A stretch of DNA of 64,000 nt from Flavobacterium pisciphilum (GCF_020905345.1 NZ_JAJJMO010000001.1:1798001-1862000), one strand, 5' to 3'; positions 36,400 to 45,814 are shown, numbered from the stretch's first letter. Numbers and translations are program-made. Notes: a model not told the origin generated them from the sequence alone.

Positions 36400-36858
36400 A
36401 TGAAACATTTACTTCTCACCTTATTCTCCCTATTTGCATTTAATGCAAAAGCACAAACTTTTAAAAATCCAGAACCTCTATTCGATCCTACTCCTTATGG
36501 TTTTAGTCATGCATCCTCAGTCAAAACACCAGGCGAACTTGTTTTCATATCAGGACAAAGTGGTGGATTGGGTAAAGAACATACACTAAGTTCAAATTTT
36601 AGAGAACAAACACAAACAGCATTAAAAAATATAGTTACGGTGTTAGACAGCTATAAGCTGAAACCAGAGAATATCATGAAAATCACCATTCTAATTGTAG
36701 ACCATAATCAAGAAAAACTAAAAATTTGGAATGAAGAAATTAGCAAAATATGGAAAAACAAACCATTCCCTGCTAGCACACTAATTCCAGTTCCAAGATT
36801 AGCCATTGACGGAATGTTAATAGAAGTAGACGCAACAGCATTCAAAACAACCAAATAA
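36400..36858 (+). CDS. RidA-family protein with signal peptide
   Basis: The 152-residue protein has the YjgF/RidA fold: SHASSVKTPGELVFISGQSGGLG, REQTQTALKNIVTVLDSYKL and ILIVDHNQ, ending PASTLIPVPRLAIDGMLIEVDATA. The usual catalytic Arg before the last strand is present as R in PVPRLA. A signal peptide (FSLFAFNAKAQ) precedes the domain, so this copy is exported. The cytoplasmic RidA deaminates reactive enamines; the role of an exported form is unknown. Monocistronic. Confidence 0.88.
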   Translation: MKHLLLTLFSLFAFNAKAQTFKNPEPLFDPTPYGFSHASSVKTPGELVFISGQSGGLGKEHTLSSNFREQTQTALKNIVTVLDSYKLKPENIMKITILIVDHNQEKLKIWNEEISKIWKNKPFPASTLIPVPRLAIDGMLIEVDATAFKTTK

Positions 36859-36904
36859 ATTAAAATATAAAATTAGCATTCAGATTCTGTTGCATAAAAA
36901 TCCA

Positions 36905-36966
36905 CCATATAAGTTATAGAAGCCAAGCACTTAAAAAACGTATATTTCCTTTTATGACTTATATGG
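36905..36966. repeat. Imperfect palindromic intergenic element CCATATAAGT/ACTTATATGG
   Basis: Ten-base inverted ends (36905-36914 and 36957-36966) enclose a 42-base A/T-rich centre. It resembles repeated sequences that I associate with Flavobacterium intergenic regions. The rest of the 36859-37111 gap shows nothing coding. Confidence 0.4.
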
Positions 36967-37111
36967 AAAACCTCATCTCTAAATCTTTATAATCTAAGAG
37001 AAAACAAACACTTTACTTCTCTTAATCTCTTAATGATATTAAAAACGATTCCTATTTACCCAAAGAATATACTTTCGTACATTTACGGCACATTTTAAAT
37101 CTAGAATATAA

Positions 37112-37774
37112 ATGTCCTCACACCATATCGTACGCGACGACCAAGAACCTGCATTAATCATAGCCAACGGAGCTGCCTGTAATTCTGAATTATTAGGACA
37201 ATTATTAGAATGGTCCCCTTTGGTAATTGTATTAGATTCTGCTATTGAACGTGTAGTCGATTTAGGTATAAAAGTCGATGTGTTACTAGGTGATTTTGAT
37301 CATGGATTCGACCCCGAAATATACAAAACCACACAATACCCAATCGAAATTGTACATACTCCAGATCAAGACAAAACCGATTTAGAAAAAGCATTTGATT
37401 ATTTAATCGAACGAAAAATACCAGCTGTAAATGTAATTTGGGCAACCGGAAAAAGAGCCGATCACACCATTACAAATCTAACCAACATTGTTCGCTACCG
37501 AAATTTGTTAAAGATTGTAATTCTCGACGACCATTCCAAAATATTTTTATTACCCAAAAAATTCGAAAAATGGTATACTGCCAACACCCCAATTTCACTT
37601 ATTCCAATTGGAGTTGTAAACGGTATTTTTTCAGATAATTTAGTATACCCTTTGCATGATGATACGCTTACAATAGGCTACAGAACCAGTAGTAGCAATG
37701 CTGTGTCCAAAGATGGGCTCATTACAATTACTCATACAGATGGTGATTTATTAATGATGGAATGCTTTGATTAG
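37112..37774 (+). CDS. Thiamine pyrophosphokinase
   Basis: The enzyme makes thiamine diphosphate from thiamine and ATP. The 220 residues show PALIIANGA at the first strand, VLLGDFDHGFD for the metal-binding GDFDS-type motif, DQDKTDLEKA (a DxDxTDxxKA motif) and TGKRADHTITNL for the GxRxDH motif. The C-terminal beta domain ends ITHTDGDLLMMECF. Length is normal. It appears monocistronic. Confidence 0.93.
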   Translation: MSSHHIVRDDQEPALIIANGAACNSELLGQLLEWSPLVIVLDSAIERVVDLGIKVDVLLGDFDHGFDPEIYKTTQYPIEIVHTPDQDKTDLEKAFDYLIERKIPAVNVIWATGKRADHTITNLTNIVRYRNLLKIVILDDHSKIFLLPKKFEKWYTANTPISLIPIGVVNGIFSDNLVYPLHDDTLTIGYRTSSSNAVSKDGLITITHTDGDLLMMECFD

Positions 37775-37779
37775 TCCCT

Positions 37780-37862
37780 TTTTCAGGAGCTAATTCCCGC
37801 TTTCGCCTCAATCTTTTTTGGCAAAAAAAGCCCAAAAAGGATACCAGCTCAATCGGGGCTAA
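37780..37862. repeat. Intergenic repeat, family A (copy 2, inverted orientation)
   Basis: The stretch has AGCTAATTCCCGC near its left end and AGCTCAATCGGGGCT at its right end, which form an imperfect inverted repeat. A centre follows of TTTTTTGGCAAAAAAAGCC, and then AAAAAGGATACC. The reverse complement shares GGTATCCTTTTT with copies at 6037 and 51985. Similar elements are abundant in Flavobacterium genomes by general knowledge. Confidence 0.55.
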
Positions 37863-37913
37863 ACCAAATAATTTCATAATACTAATATAACTTATTTCCA
37901 AATTAGGAATGTG

Positions 37914-37921
37914 TACCTTTG
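37914..37921 (+). promoter_or_regulatory. -7 element of the rlmF promoter
   Basis: TACCTTTG matches TAnnTTTG. It lies inside the frame if translation began at the ATG at 37909, which favours the ATG at 37939. Confidence 0.68.
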
Positions 37922-37938
37922 CACGGAAATTAAGAATA

Positions 37939-38901
37939 ATGAAAGCTATAAATAACTCCGAGAAAACAAGTCTACATTCTAGAAACCCGCATCGTTCGCG
38001 TTATGATTTTGAACAACTAATCGCTGATTGTTCCGAATTAAAAAAACACGTGGCAATAAACGAGCATGGAATCGAAACAATTGATTTTAGTAATCCCGAC
38101 GCAGTAAAAGCTCTTAATAAAGCTTTATTAGTTCATTATTACGACATACAAAATTGGGACATCCCCAAAAATTATCTTTGCCCTCCAATTCCTGGAAGAG
38201 CCGATTACATTCATTACCTAGCCGATTTATTGGCAACAACAAATAATGGAGTTATTCCACAAGGCGAAGGAGTTTTAGGTTTAGATATTGGAGTTGGTGC
38301 CAATTGTATTTATCCTATTTTAGGAAATGCATCCTATGGATGGAGTTTCGTAGGAACAGATATCGATGAAAAAGCAATCGAAAATTGCAGTAAGATTATC
38401 GAAGCCAATCCGAGATTAATTGACGCTATCAGTTTACAACAGCAAACAGAGTCACGTTTTATATTCAAAAATATAATTACGCCAGAAGATAGATTTGCAT
38501 TCACAATTTGCAATCCTCCATTTCATTCTTCTCCAGAAGAAGCAAATAAAAGTGCTGTTCGAAAAGTAACAAACCTAGACCCTAAAGCAAATAAAAAAGC
38601 AACACCCGTTTTAAACTTCGGAGGTCACAATGCCGAATTATGGTGCGATGGGGGAGAAATTGGATTTATAACACAAATGATTTACGAGAGTGTCAAATAT
38701 CCAATGCAATGTTTATGGTTTACTACACTAGTCTCTAAAAAAGAAAATCTATCAAGTATCTACAAAACATTAAACAAAGTTAATGCTTCAGTTGTAAAAA
38801 CTATCGACATGGCACAAGGTCAAAAAACAAGTCGTATCGTAGCTTGGTCATTTCTTACCGAAGCACAGCAAGCAAAATGGAGTTTTAAAAGTGATCTTTA
38901 A
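37939..38901 (+). CDS. rlmF: 23S rRNA (adenine(1618)-N6)-methyltransferase
   Basis: RlmF methylates A1618 of 23S rRNA. The 320 residues have LHSRNPHRSRYDFEQLI near the start, LCPPIPGRADYIHYLADLL, the SAM-binding GLDIGVGANCIYPILG and the catalytic NPPF motif in FTICNPPFHSSPEEA, all specific to RlmF. The ATG at 37939 was chosen because an upstream in-frame ATG overlaps the -7 element. Monocistronic. Confidence 0.95.
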   Translation: MKAINNSEKTSLHSRNPHRSRYDFEQLIADCSELKKHVAINEHGIETIDFSNPDAVKALNKALLVHYYDIQNWDIPKNYLCPPIPGRADYIHYLADLLATTNNGVIPQGEGVLGLDIGVGANCIYPILGNASYGWSFVGTDIDEKAIENCSKIIEANPRLIDAISLQQQTESRFIFKNIITPEDRFAFTICNPPFHSSPEEANKSAVRKVTNLDPKANKKATPVLNFGGHNAELWCDGGEIGFITQMIYESVKYPMQCLWFTTLVSKKENLSSIYKTLNKVNASVVKTIDMAQGQKTSRIVAWSFLTEAQQAKWSFKSDL

Positions 38902-39028
38902 ATTGCATTAGCAATCCAATCACTGAAACACCACTTAAAACATTGTAATTATGTTAGATATAACTAAAAAACTGATACTTTAGTTAGTCTCTTTTTAGTA
39001 CTTTTAAAAGTAATTGAACTTAGCTCCT

Positions 39029-39970
39029 ATGCAGAAATTATTTTTAAAAGTTATCACCGTTATTTTGCTCGTAGGTTGTAGTGCCACAAAAGAAAAAAAG
39101 ATTGACGATTATGTTTTTAAAACTAAAAGCGAAAAAACAAAATACATCAATTCTTATAATGCTGCATTAAAACTTTGGAACATTCCTTATCAAGAAGAAA
39201 ACATAACCACTTCTTATGGTACAGCACATATAATTATTGCAGGTCCAAAAGAGGGTGCCGACTTGGTATTACTTCACGGAATGGATGCCAGCTCAACCAT
39301 GTGGTTTCCTAATATAAAAGCATTAACAAAGAACCATCGCGTTTATGCAATAGATTTTTTAATGGAAGCTGGAAAATCGCAATCTCCAAAAAAATCGCTT
39401 ACAAGTGAGGAAATAGTTATTTGGTACAATGAAATTTTCAATCATTATAATCTAAAAAACTTCAGTGTAATTGGTGCATCCCGAGGTGGTTGGATAGCGA
39501 CATTAATGGCAATCCAAAAAGAAAGTAAAATCAATAAATTGGTATTACTAAGCCCTGCACAAACATTTAAGAATATTGATAAAATGAGAAAAGCGTCATC
39601 CGCATTCTTTTTAAAGATTTTTCCAAATGAAAACAAATTCAAAAAGACCTTAGAAACCTTTTCTTATTATCCCGAAAAAATAAATCCTATTTATAAAAAG
39701 CAATTCTATTTAGCCAACAAATATTCGAAATCAAATACCAGTTTTTTGCAGATGCAACCTTTTTCAGATGAAGATTTAAAAAAAATAACCATTCCTGTTA
39801 TGGTTCTCATTGGCGATCATGATGTCATTAACTCTGATGAAAGCATAAAACGAGCTGAAACACTTTTAAAGAATAATAAAACAGAAACTATAAAAAATGC
39901 AGGCCATTTTTTAAGTATTGATCAATCCGAAAAAGTAAATAAACTGATTGTCGATTTTTTAAAACAATAA
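39029..39970 (+). CDS. Alpha/beta hydrolase lipoprotein
   Basis: The 313-residue protein has a lipoprotein signal with Cys at 17 (VILLVGCSATK). The hydrolase fold is clear: LVLLHGMDASSTMWF, nucleophile Ser in VIGASRGGWIATLMA, acid Asp in VLIGDHDVINS and base His in NAGHFLSIDQ. It is secreted and membrane-anchored. The substrate is unknown. The ATG at 39029 is used because the TTG at 39014 adds only five residues ahead of the signal. Confidence 0.87.
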   Translation: MQKLFLKVITVILLVGCSATKEKKIDDYVFKTKSEKTKYINSYNAALKLWNIPYQEENITTSYGTAHIIIAGPKEGADLVLLHGMDASSTMWFPNIKALTKNHRVYAIDFLMEAGKSQSPKKSLTSEEIVIWYNEIFNHYNLKNFSVIGASRGGWIATLMAIQKESKINKLVLLSPAQTFKNIDKMRKASSAFFLKIFPNENKFKKTLETFSYYPEKINPIYKKQFYLANKYSKSNTSFLQMQPFSDEDLKKITIPVMVLIGDHDVINSDESIKRAETLLKNNKTETIKNAGHFLSIDQSEKVNKLIVDFLKQ

Positions 39971-40051
39971 AAATCAGAAGTTCAAAACAAGAATCAAAAT
40001 TTTAGATTTTTACTTTGTAACTTTACATCCCAACAATTCTAATATATATAA

Positions 40052-42043
40052 ATGAATTTTCAAGTAGCCTCAGATTACAGTCCAAAAGGAGATCAACCGC
40101 AAGCAATTGAAAAATTAACCCAAGGTATAATTGATGGTGAAAAATACCAAACCTTACTTGGGGTAACCGGTTCTGGAAAAACATTTACAGTTGCTAACGT
40201 TATTCAAGAAGTGCAAAGACCAACTTTGGTATTGGCACACAATAAAACATTAGCAGCACAATTATATTCAGAATTCAAACAGTTTTTCCCAAACAATGCA
40301 GTAGAGTATTTCGTTTCATACTATGATTACTATCAGCCAGAAGCTTTTATGCCAGTAACTGGAGTTTTTATTGAAAAGGATTTATCTATTAATGAAGAGT
40401 TGGAAAAAATGCGTTTGAGTACAACCTCATCCCTACTCTCTGGACGACGTGATATATTAGTCGTAGCTTCCGTTTCTTGTTTATATGGTATTGGAAATCC
40501 TGTAGAATTTCAGAAGAATGTTATCGCAATAGAGCGAGATCAGGTTATTTCGAGAACCAAACTATTACATAGTCTGGTACAAAGTTTATATTCTAGAACC
40601 GAAGCCGATTTTATTCCTGGAAGCTTTAGAATAAAAGGAGATACTGTTGAGGTTTACCCTAGCTATGCAGATGATGGATATCGAATTCATTTTTTTGGAG
40701 ATGAAATTGAAGAAATTGAATCCTTTGATATAAAGACCTCTCAGGTAATCGAGAAATTTAATAAACTTACTATTTACCCAGCTAATATGTTTGTGACATC
40801 ACCAGATGTACTACAAGGAGCGATATGGCAAATACAGCAAGACTTGGTAAAACAAGTAGACTATTTTAAAGAAATAGGAAAACATCTAGAAGCCAAACGA
40901 CTAGAAGAACGTACCAATTTTGATTTAGAGATGATTCGTGAACTAGGTTATTGCTCTGGTATCGAAAATTATTCTCGCTATCTTGATGGAAGAGAAGCAG
41001 GAACAAGACCGTTCTGTTTGCTTGATTATTTCCCAGATGATTATCTTATGGTGGTTGACGAAAGTCACGTAACATTATCTCAAGTACATGCTATGTACGG
41101 AGGAGATCGAAGCCGTAAAGAAAACCTTGTTGAATATGGTTTCCGTTTACCTGCTGCAATGGATAATAGACCTTTAAAGTTTGAAGAATTTGAAGCCATG
41201 CAAAACCAAGTAATTTATGTTTCGGCTACTCCGGCAGATTATGAATTACAAAAAACAGATGGTGTATATGTAGAACAAGTAATTCGTCCAACTGGATTAT
41301 TAGATCCAATTATCGAAGTACGTCCGAGTTTAAATCAAATTGATGATTTAATTGAAGAAATTCAGATACGATGTGAATTAGACGAACGTGTTCTAGTTAC
41401 CACTTTAACTAAAAGAATGGCTGAAGAATTAGCCAAATATCTAACAAAAGTTAGTATTCGTTGTCGTTATATTCACTCTGATGTAGATACGCTGGAACGT
41501 ATCGAAATTATGCAAGATTTACGAAAAGGGATTTTTGATGTCCTAATTGGAGTAAACTTACTTCGTGAAGGTTTGGATTTACCCGAAGTTTCACTAGTAG
41601 CTATTCTTGATGCAGACAAAGAAGGTTTTTTACGTAGTCATAGATCATTAACACAAACGATTGGTCGTGCAGCGAGAAACATCAACGGAAAAGCAATTAT
41701 GTATGCTGATAAAATTACAGCAAGTATGCAAAAAACCATTGACGAGACCGATTATCGCCGTACAAAACAAATGAATTTTAACCTAGAACACAACCAAGTT
41801 CCGCAAGCATTAAATAAGAAGATTGACAGTGCTTTTACCAAAAATCCATTGGTAGAATATGAATTGGGTCATACGTTAAGCGAAGCAGCCGAGCCAGAAA
41901 CAGCCTACCACTCTAAAGCAGAATTAGAGAAACTGATTCGAGAAAAACGAAAATCAATGGAAAAAGCTGCCAAAGAACTAGACTTTCTTCAAGCTGCAAA
42001 ATTGCGTGACGACATTAAAAAACTCCAAGAACAATTACCTTAA
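40052..42043 (+). CDS. uvrB: Excinuclease ABC subunit B
   Basis: UvrB verifies DNA damage in nucleotide excision repair. The 663 residues have Walker A in LLGVTGSGKTFTVAN, the beta-hairpin YYDYYQPEAFMP, the DEAD-type VVDESHVT, helicase motif V/VI (NLLREGLDLPEVSLVAILDADKEG is split by normal spacing, then QTIGRAARN) and a C-terminal UVR motif for UvrC binding. Length is normal. Its stop codon overlaps the convergent TerB-like stop by four bases. Confidence 0.98.
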   Translation: MNFQVASDYSPKGDQPQAIEKLTQGIIDGEKYQTLLGVTGSGKTFTVANVIQEVQRPTLVLAHNKTLAAQLYSEFKQFFPNNAVEYFVSYYDYYQPEAFMPVTGVFIEKDLSINEELEKMRLSTTSSLLSGRRDILVVASVSCLYGIGNPVEFQKNVIAIERDQVISRTKLLHSLVQSLYSRTEADFIPGSFRIKGDTVEVYPSYADDGYRIHFFGDEIEEIESFDIKTSQVIEKFNKLTIYPANMFVTSPDVLQGAIWQIQQDLVKQVDYFKEIGKHLEAKRLEERTNFDLEMIRELGYCSGIENYSRYLDGREAGTRPFCLLDYFPDDYLMVVDESHVTLSQVHAMYGGDRSRKENLVEYGFRLPAAMDNRPLKFEEFEAMQNQVIYVSATPADYELQKTDGVYVEQVIRPTGLLDPIIEVRPSLNQIDDLIEEIQIRCELDERVLVTTLTKRMAEELAKYLTKVSIRCRYIHSDVDTLERIEIMQDLRKGIFDVLIGVNLLREGLDLPEVSLVAILDADKEGFLRSHRSLTQTIGRAARNINGKAIMYADKITASMQKTIDETDYRRTKQMNFNLEHNQVPQALNKKIDSAFTKNPLVEYELGHTLSEAAEPETAYHSKAELEKLIREKRKSMEKAAKELDFLQAAKLRDDIKKLQEQLP

Positions 42044-42450
42044 TTGTGTTGTTCCTGAAAAATTTTCAATAATACCTCAGGGTCAATCATTGCGTTTGGT
42101 GCATTCTTCATTAAGTTAAGAATACGTTTAGTTGCTATAGGATTTAATCCCATATCAATAGCTATTTGTTGTATTGCAGTTGCTTCTTTAGTATGCAATA
42201 CACCGTCGCAATGCATAATTAAAGCCAATCTATAAAATTGCTGAATGCGCTGAAATTCCGATTTGATAACTAATGGAGGGACTTCTTGATGAAACAAATC
42301 TTGAAAAGTTGCTCTATCTATATTCAATTCGTGAGCAACCATTGACAAAAAATCCAACTCTCTCTTATGCAATTCTCCATCGACAGTTGAGAAAGATATT
42401 AGCTCTAAAAGTAAACTTATTTTTTCTGCATTAGTATTCATCAAATTCAT
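42040..42450 (-). CDS. TerB-like helical protein
   Basis: The 136-residue, all-helical protein has two related halves, FSTVDGELHKRELDFLSMVAHEL and MHCDGVLHTKEATAIQQIA. The DGE/DGV acidic turns are as in the TerB (tellurite-resistance B) fold, which binds metal ions. No ter operon is near, so a tellurite role is not implied. Met 42450 was chosen; a TTG at 42489 would add a short basic stretch, and Met at 42441 is also possible. Its stop codon overlaps uvrB's by four bases in convergent orientation. Confidence 0.75.
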   Translation of the reverse strand: MNLMNTNAEKISLLLELISFSTVDGELHKRELDFLSMVAHELNIDRATFQDLFHQEVPPLVIKSEFQRIQQFYRLALIMHCDGVLHTKEATAIQQIAIDMGLNPIATKRILNLMKNAPNAMIDPEVLLKIFQEQHN

Positions 42451-42500
42451 ATTTTTAGCTAAAATATTGCTTTTAAATTTAAAATACAAAAACGGCAGCT

Positions 42501-43511
42501 ATGCAATTAATTATCAGAGCATACAATTTAAAATTAAAACACACCTTTAGGATTTCAAGAAAAACAATAGATTTTCAACCTACAGTAATTGTCGAATTAA
42601 AAAAAGATGGCTATTCCGGTTTTGGTGAAGCAACATCCAATCCGTATTATAATATTACTATCCCAATACTAGAAAATGATATTGAAAAAATTCGCCCAAT
42701 AGTAGAAGCGGTCGAAAATGAAACACCTGAAGAATTTTGGGCAAAAATAAATCCATTATTACAAGAGAATAAATTTGCATTATGTGCCTTAGATAATGCC
42801 TACAATGACTGGTATGCTAGAAAAAAAGGTGTCAAATTATATCAGTTGTGGAATTATTCTATTCAAAATAATCCATTGACCAATTACACTATTGGAATTG
42901 ATTCTATTGAAAAAATGGCTTCAAAAGTAAAAGAATTGCCATGGCCAATTTATAAAATAAAATTAGGAACCCCCGAAGACATTGCCATTGTAACTGAATT
43001 AAGAAAACACAGTGATGCCATTTTTAGAATTGATGCCAATTGCGGATGGAGCGTTGATGAGACAATCAAAAATGCTATCGAATTAAAAAAACTTGGAGTC
43101 GAATTTCTAGAACAACCACTCAAAGCAGATGACTGGGAAGGACATCGAGAAGTTTTTAAACATTCCGTTTTGCCTATCGTAGCCGATGAAAGCTGTATCA
43201 TCGAAAGTGATATCGCCAAATGTCATAATCATTTTCACGGTGTAAATATAAAATTAATGAAATGTGGCGGTACTACTCCTGGGCGCCGAATGCTTCATGA
43301 GGCAAAACAATTGGGACTAAAAACAATGATAGGTTGTATGACCGAATCTACCGTAGGAATTTCGGCTATTGCACATTTATTACCAGAACTCGATTATGTC
43401 GATATGGATGGTCCCTTGCTATTAGAAAAAGACATTGCTAGTGGCGTTATTATACAAAATGGAGTAATAAAATATGCCGAAGGCAATGGAACTGGAGTTA
43501 TCTTGTATTAA
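42501..43511 (+). CDS. Dipeptide epimerase (L-Ala-D/L-Glu epimerase type)
   Basis: The 336-residue enolase-superfamily enzyme has the muconate-lactonizing subgroup layout. The KxK motif is in IYKIKLGTPED, metal ligands are Asp in RIDANCGW, Glu in FLEQPL and Asp in VADESC, and a second catalytic Lys is in VNIKLMKCGG. The FRISRKTID start and DMDGPLLLEKDI end match the dipeptide epimerases that recycle murein peptides. Exact dipeptide specificity cannot be read. Confidence 0.92.
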   Translation: MQLIIRAYNLKLKHTFRISRKTIDFQPTVIVELKKDGYSGFGEATSNPYYNITIPILENDIEKIRPIVEAVENETPEEFWAKINPLLQENKFALCALDNAYNDWYARKKGVKLYQLWNYSIQNNPLTNYTIGIDSIEKMASKVKELPWPIYKIKLGTPEDIAIVTELRKHSDAIFRIDANCGWSVDETIKNAIELKKLGVEFLEQPLKADDWEGHREVFKHSVLPIVADESCIIESDIAKCHNHFHGVNIKLMKCGGTTPGRRMLHEAKQLGLKTMIGCMTESTVGISAIAHLLPELDYVDMDGPLLLEKDIASGVIIQNGVIKYAEGNGTGVILY

Positions 43512-43559
43512 TCACAATTTCAGTACAAGGAAAGTGACTATTCAATTACTTTTAAAACG

Positions 43560-43567
43560 TACCTTTG
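43560..43567 (+). promoter_or_regulatory. -7 element of the YehS-like gene
   Basis: TACCTTTG matches TAnnTTTG, 14 bases before the ATG. Confidence 0.65.
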
Positions 43568-43581
43568 TAAAAAATTAAACG

Positions 43582-44052
43582 ATGACAAATAACGATATCC
43601 TAAAAAAACTACGCGTAGCCTTAATGCTCCGTGACGACCAAATAGTTGAAATATTAGAATTGGTAGATTTTAGAATTTCAAAATCAGAGTTGGGTGCTTT
43701 TTTTAGAGCCGAAGACCATGAAAACTATATGGAGTGTGGGGATCAGGTATTGCGTAACTTCTTAAACGGATTAGTAATTCATTTAAGAGGAACAAAAGAA
43801 AATCCTAAAAACCCTAATGATGTTTTAGCAAAACACAAAGCAGAAATACCTGCTAAAGGTAGTACAAAGGAAAGACCAGAGTTTAAAGCCAAATCAAAAG
43901 ATGAGGAAAGATCAAGAGGAGATCAAGCACCATCTAATAAATCTGGAGCTGCTGCAAAAAAACCTTTCAAAAAGAACAACAGTAAATCTACTCCAAAAAT
44001 ACAAGTAGTCGAAAAAGTAAAATTCAATTTCGGTAAAAACAAAAAATCCTAA
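43582..44052 (+). CDS. DUF1456 (YehS-like) protein with a single domain copy and basic tail
   Basis: Residues 1-70 match one DUF1456 domain (NNDILKKLRVALMLRDDQI, ISKSELGAFFRAEDHENY, CGDQVLRNFLNGLVIHLRG). E. coli YehS, from memory, has two tandem copies in 156 residues; this protein of the same length has one copy. The remainder is a disordered tail rich in Lys, Ser and Ala (KSKDEERSRGD, KKPFKKNNSKS). The function of the family is unknown; the basic tail could bind nucleic acid. Its stop codon lies in the terminator stem. Confidence 0.88.
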   Translation: MTNNDILKKLRVALMLRDDQIVEILELVDFRISKSELGAFFRAEDHENYMECGDQVLRNFLNGLVIHLRGTKENPKNPNDVLAKHKAEIPAKGSTKERPEFKAKSKDEERSRGDQAPSNKSGAAAKKPFKKNNSKSTPKIQVVEKVKFNFGKNKKS

Positions 44053-44075
44053 GCTCACACTTAGGATTTTTTTTT
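44043..44075 (+). terminator. Terminator overlapping the end of the YehS-like gene
   Basis: AAATCCTAAG pairs with CTTAGGATTT and is followed by a T run. The gene's stop codon TAA (44050-44052) is part of the stem. Confidence 0.9.
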
Positions 44076-44149
44076 ATGTAGTTATGTTAAAGTAAAATGA
44101 TTTTTGCGCATTCAATCTCAATTCTGAATTCTTTTTGAATTTGAATCAG

Positions 44150-44157
44150 TATTTTTG
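44150..44157 (+). promoter_or_regulatory. -7 element of the pafA promoter
   Basis: TATTTTTG matches TAnnTTTG, 22 bases before the ATG. Confidence 0.65.
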
Positions 44158-44179
44158 TTTAAAATTAGATATTAAAACA

Positions 44180-45799
44180 ATGAAAAAACTTATTTTATTT
44201 TTAGCATTCGTATTCGTTACCCAAATAAATGCACAAGAACGCCCAAAACTAGTAGTTGGAATTGTTGTGGATCAAATGAAGATGGAATACCTCTATCGTT
44301 TTTCAGATGACTTTACTGCAAATGGTTTCAAAAGGCTTATTAATAATGGATACACGTTTCAAAACATGCATTACAATTATATGCCTACTTACACTGCACC
44401 AGGTCATGCCTCTATTTACACAGGGACAACTCCTGCTACACATGGAATTGTAAGTAACGAATGGTTTAGCCGAAAATTAGGAAAGCAAATGTATTGCACT
44501 GATGATGCTGGAGTAGCAACTGTAGGTGATGGTACAAAAGAAGAAGGCGCAATGTCTCCAAAGAACTTATTAAGCACAACCATTACTGATGAGCTAAGAA
44601 TGTCAACCAATTTTCAAGGAAAAGTAATTGGAGTAAGTCTTAAAGATCGTGGAGCAATTTTACCAGCAGGACACTTTGCAAATTGGGCATTTTGGTATAG
44701 TAAAACAGGAGCTTTTATTTCTAGTACTTTTTACGGAGATAAATTACCAGAATGGGTTACACAATTTAATAGCGAAAAACATTATTTACCATACATAAAC
44801 AAAGGTTGGGATTTATACAAACCTCTTGCTACTTACAACGAGAGCTTACCAGACAACAACCCATACGAAGGAAAATTATACAATAGTACAGCACCAGTTT
44901 TCCCATACAACTTAAAAGATATGTATGATAAAAATGACGCTGGAGTTATTCGCTCTACTCCTTTTGGAAATGACTTATTAGCTGAATTTGCTAAAAAAGC
45001 AATCGAAAAAGAAGAGTTAGGAAAGGATAACATTACTGACTTCTTAACAGTTAGTTTTTCTTCTACAGATTACGTTGGACATTTATTAGGCCCACGATCT
45101 ATGGAACTACAAGATACTTATTTACGTTTAGACCAAACTATTGCAGACTTTCTAGCTTACCTAGATAAAACTGTTGGTAAAGACAACTACCTACTTTTCT
45201 TAACAGCAGATCATGCTGGAGCAGAAAATGTAAATTATCTTAAAGACAATAAATACAACGTAAATAATGTTAGTCCTAAAGACACTCGTAAAAACCTAAC
45301 CGATTTTTCAGTAAAAACTTTTGGTGAAGATTTAGTTTTAAACTATTCAAGCTTTAACTTGTTCTTTAATAAAGAAAGAATCAAAAAGAAAGGATTGGAT
45401 TTAGTAAAAGTAAAACAAGCCTTCAAAGACTACTTAATGGCTCAAGATCATGTGAAAAGAGTATATACTGAAGAAGAAATCTTAAATGCTACAGGTAATG
45501 ATTACTATTTAAACTTTATTGTAAAAGGATATGATGTAACTCAAAACGGAGATTTAATTATATTAGATAAACCAGGTTATATCGAATATCAAGGAACAGG
45601 AACTTCTCATGGAACACCTTATTCTTATGACACTCATGTACCAGCTATTTTTTACGGTTGGAATATTAAAAAAGGTGAGTCGTATAATAAAAAGGTGATT
45701 ACACAAATTGCTCCAACTATTGCTCAAAAAATAAAAGTAACATTCCCGAATGGAACTGAAGCAAATGTTCTTGAAGAAGTTTTGGATACTAAAAAGTAA
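44180..45799 (+). CDS. pafA: Alkaline phosphatase PafA
   Basis: The 539-residue periplasmic phosphatase releases phosphate from monoesters. It has a signal peptide ending NAQ and the PafA active site. Metal Asp is in GIVVDQMK, the nucleophile Thr is in PTYTAPGHASIYTG, and the Lys/Arg pair that marks PafA is in SLKDRGAI. Metal ligands follow in SSTDYVGH and LTADHAGAE, and a His in GTSHGTPYSYDTHVP. The Thr nucleophile (not Ser) and KxR pair separate it from PhoA. A TTG at 44135 would extend it through its own promoter, so ATG 44180 is used. Confidence 0.95.
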   Translation: MKKLILFLAFVFVTQINAQERPKLVVGIVVDQMKMEYLYRFSDDFTANGFKRLINNGYTFQNMHYNYMPTYTAPGHASIYTGTTPATHGIVSNEWFSRKLGKQMYCTDDAGVATVGDGTKEEGAMSPKNLLSTTITDELRMSTNFQGKVIGVSLKDRGAILPAGHFANWAFWYSKTGAFISSTFYGDKLPEWVTQFNSEKHYLPYINKGWDLYKPLATYNESLPDNNPYEGKLYNSTAPVFPYNLKDMYDKNDAGVIRSTPFGNDLLAEFAKKAIEKEELGKDNITDFLTVSFSSTDYVGHLLGPRSMELQDTYLRLDQTIADFLAYLDKTVGKDNYLLFLTADHAGAENVNYLKDNKYNVNNVSPKDTRKNLTDFSVKTFGEDLVLNYSSFNLFFNKERIKKKGLDLVKVKQAFKDYLMAQDHVKRVYTEEEILNATGNDYYLNFIVKGYDVTQNGDLIILDKPGYIEYQGTGTSHGTPYSYDTHVPAIFYGWNIKKGESYNKKVITQIAPTIAQKIKVTFPNGTEANVLEEVLDTKK

Positions 45800-45814
45800 T
45801 TCATTTCATGAAAT

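Noticed and set aside
37909..37938. Ten-residue N-terminal extension of rlmF from the ATG at 37909
   Set aside because: The start codon lies upstream of the -7 element TACCTTTG at 37914-37921, so it would not be in the transcript.
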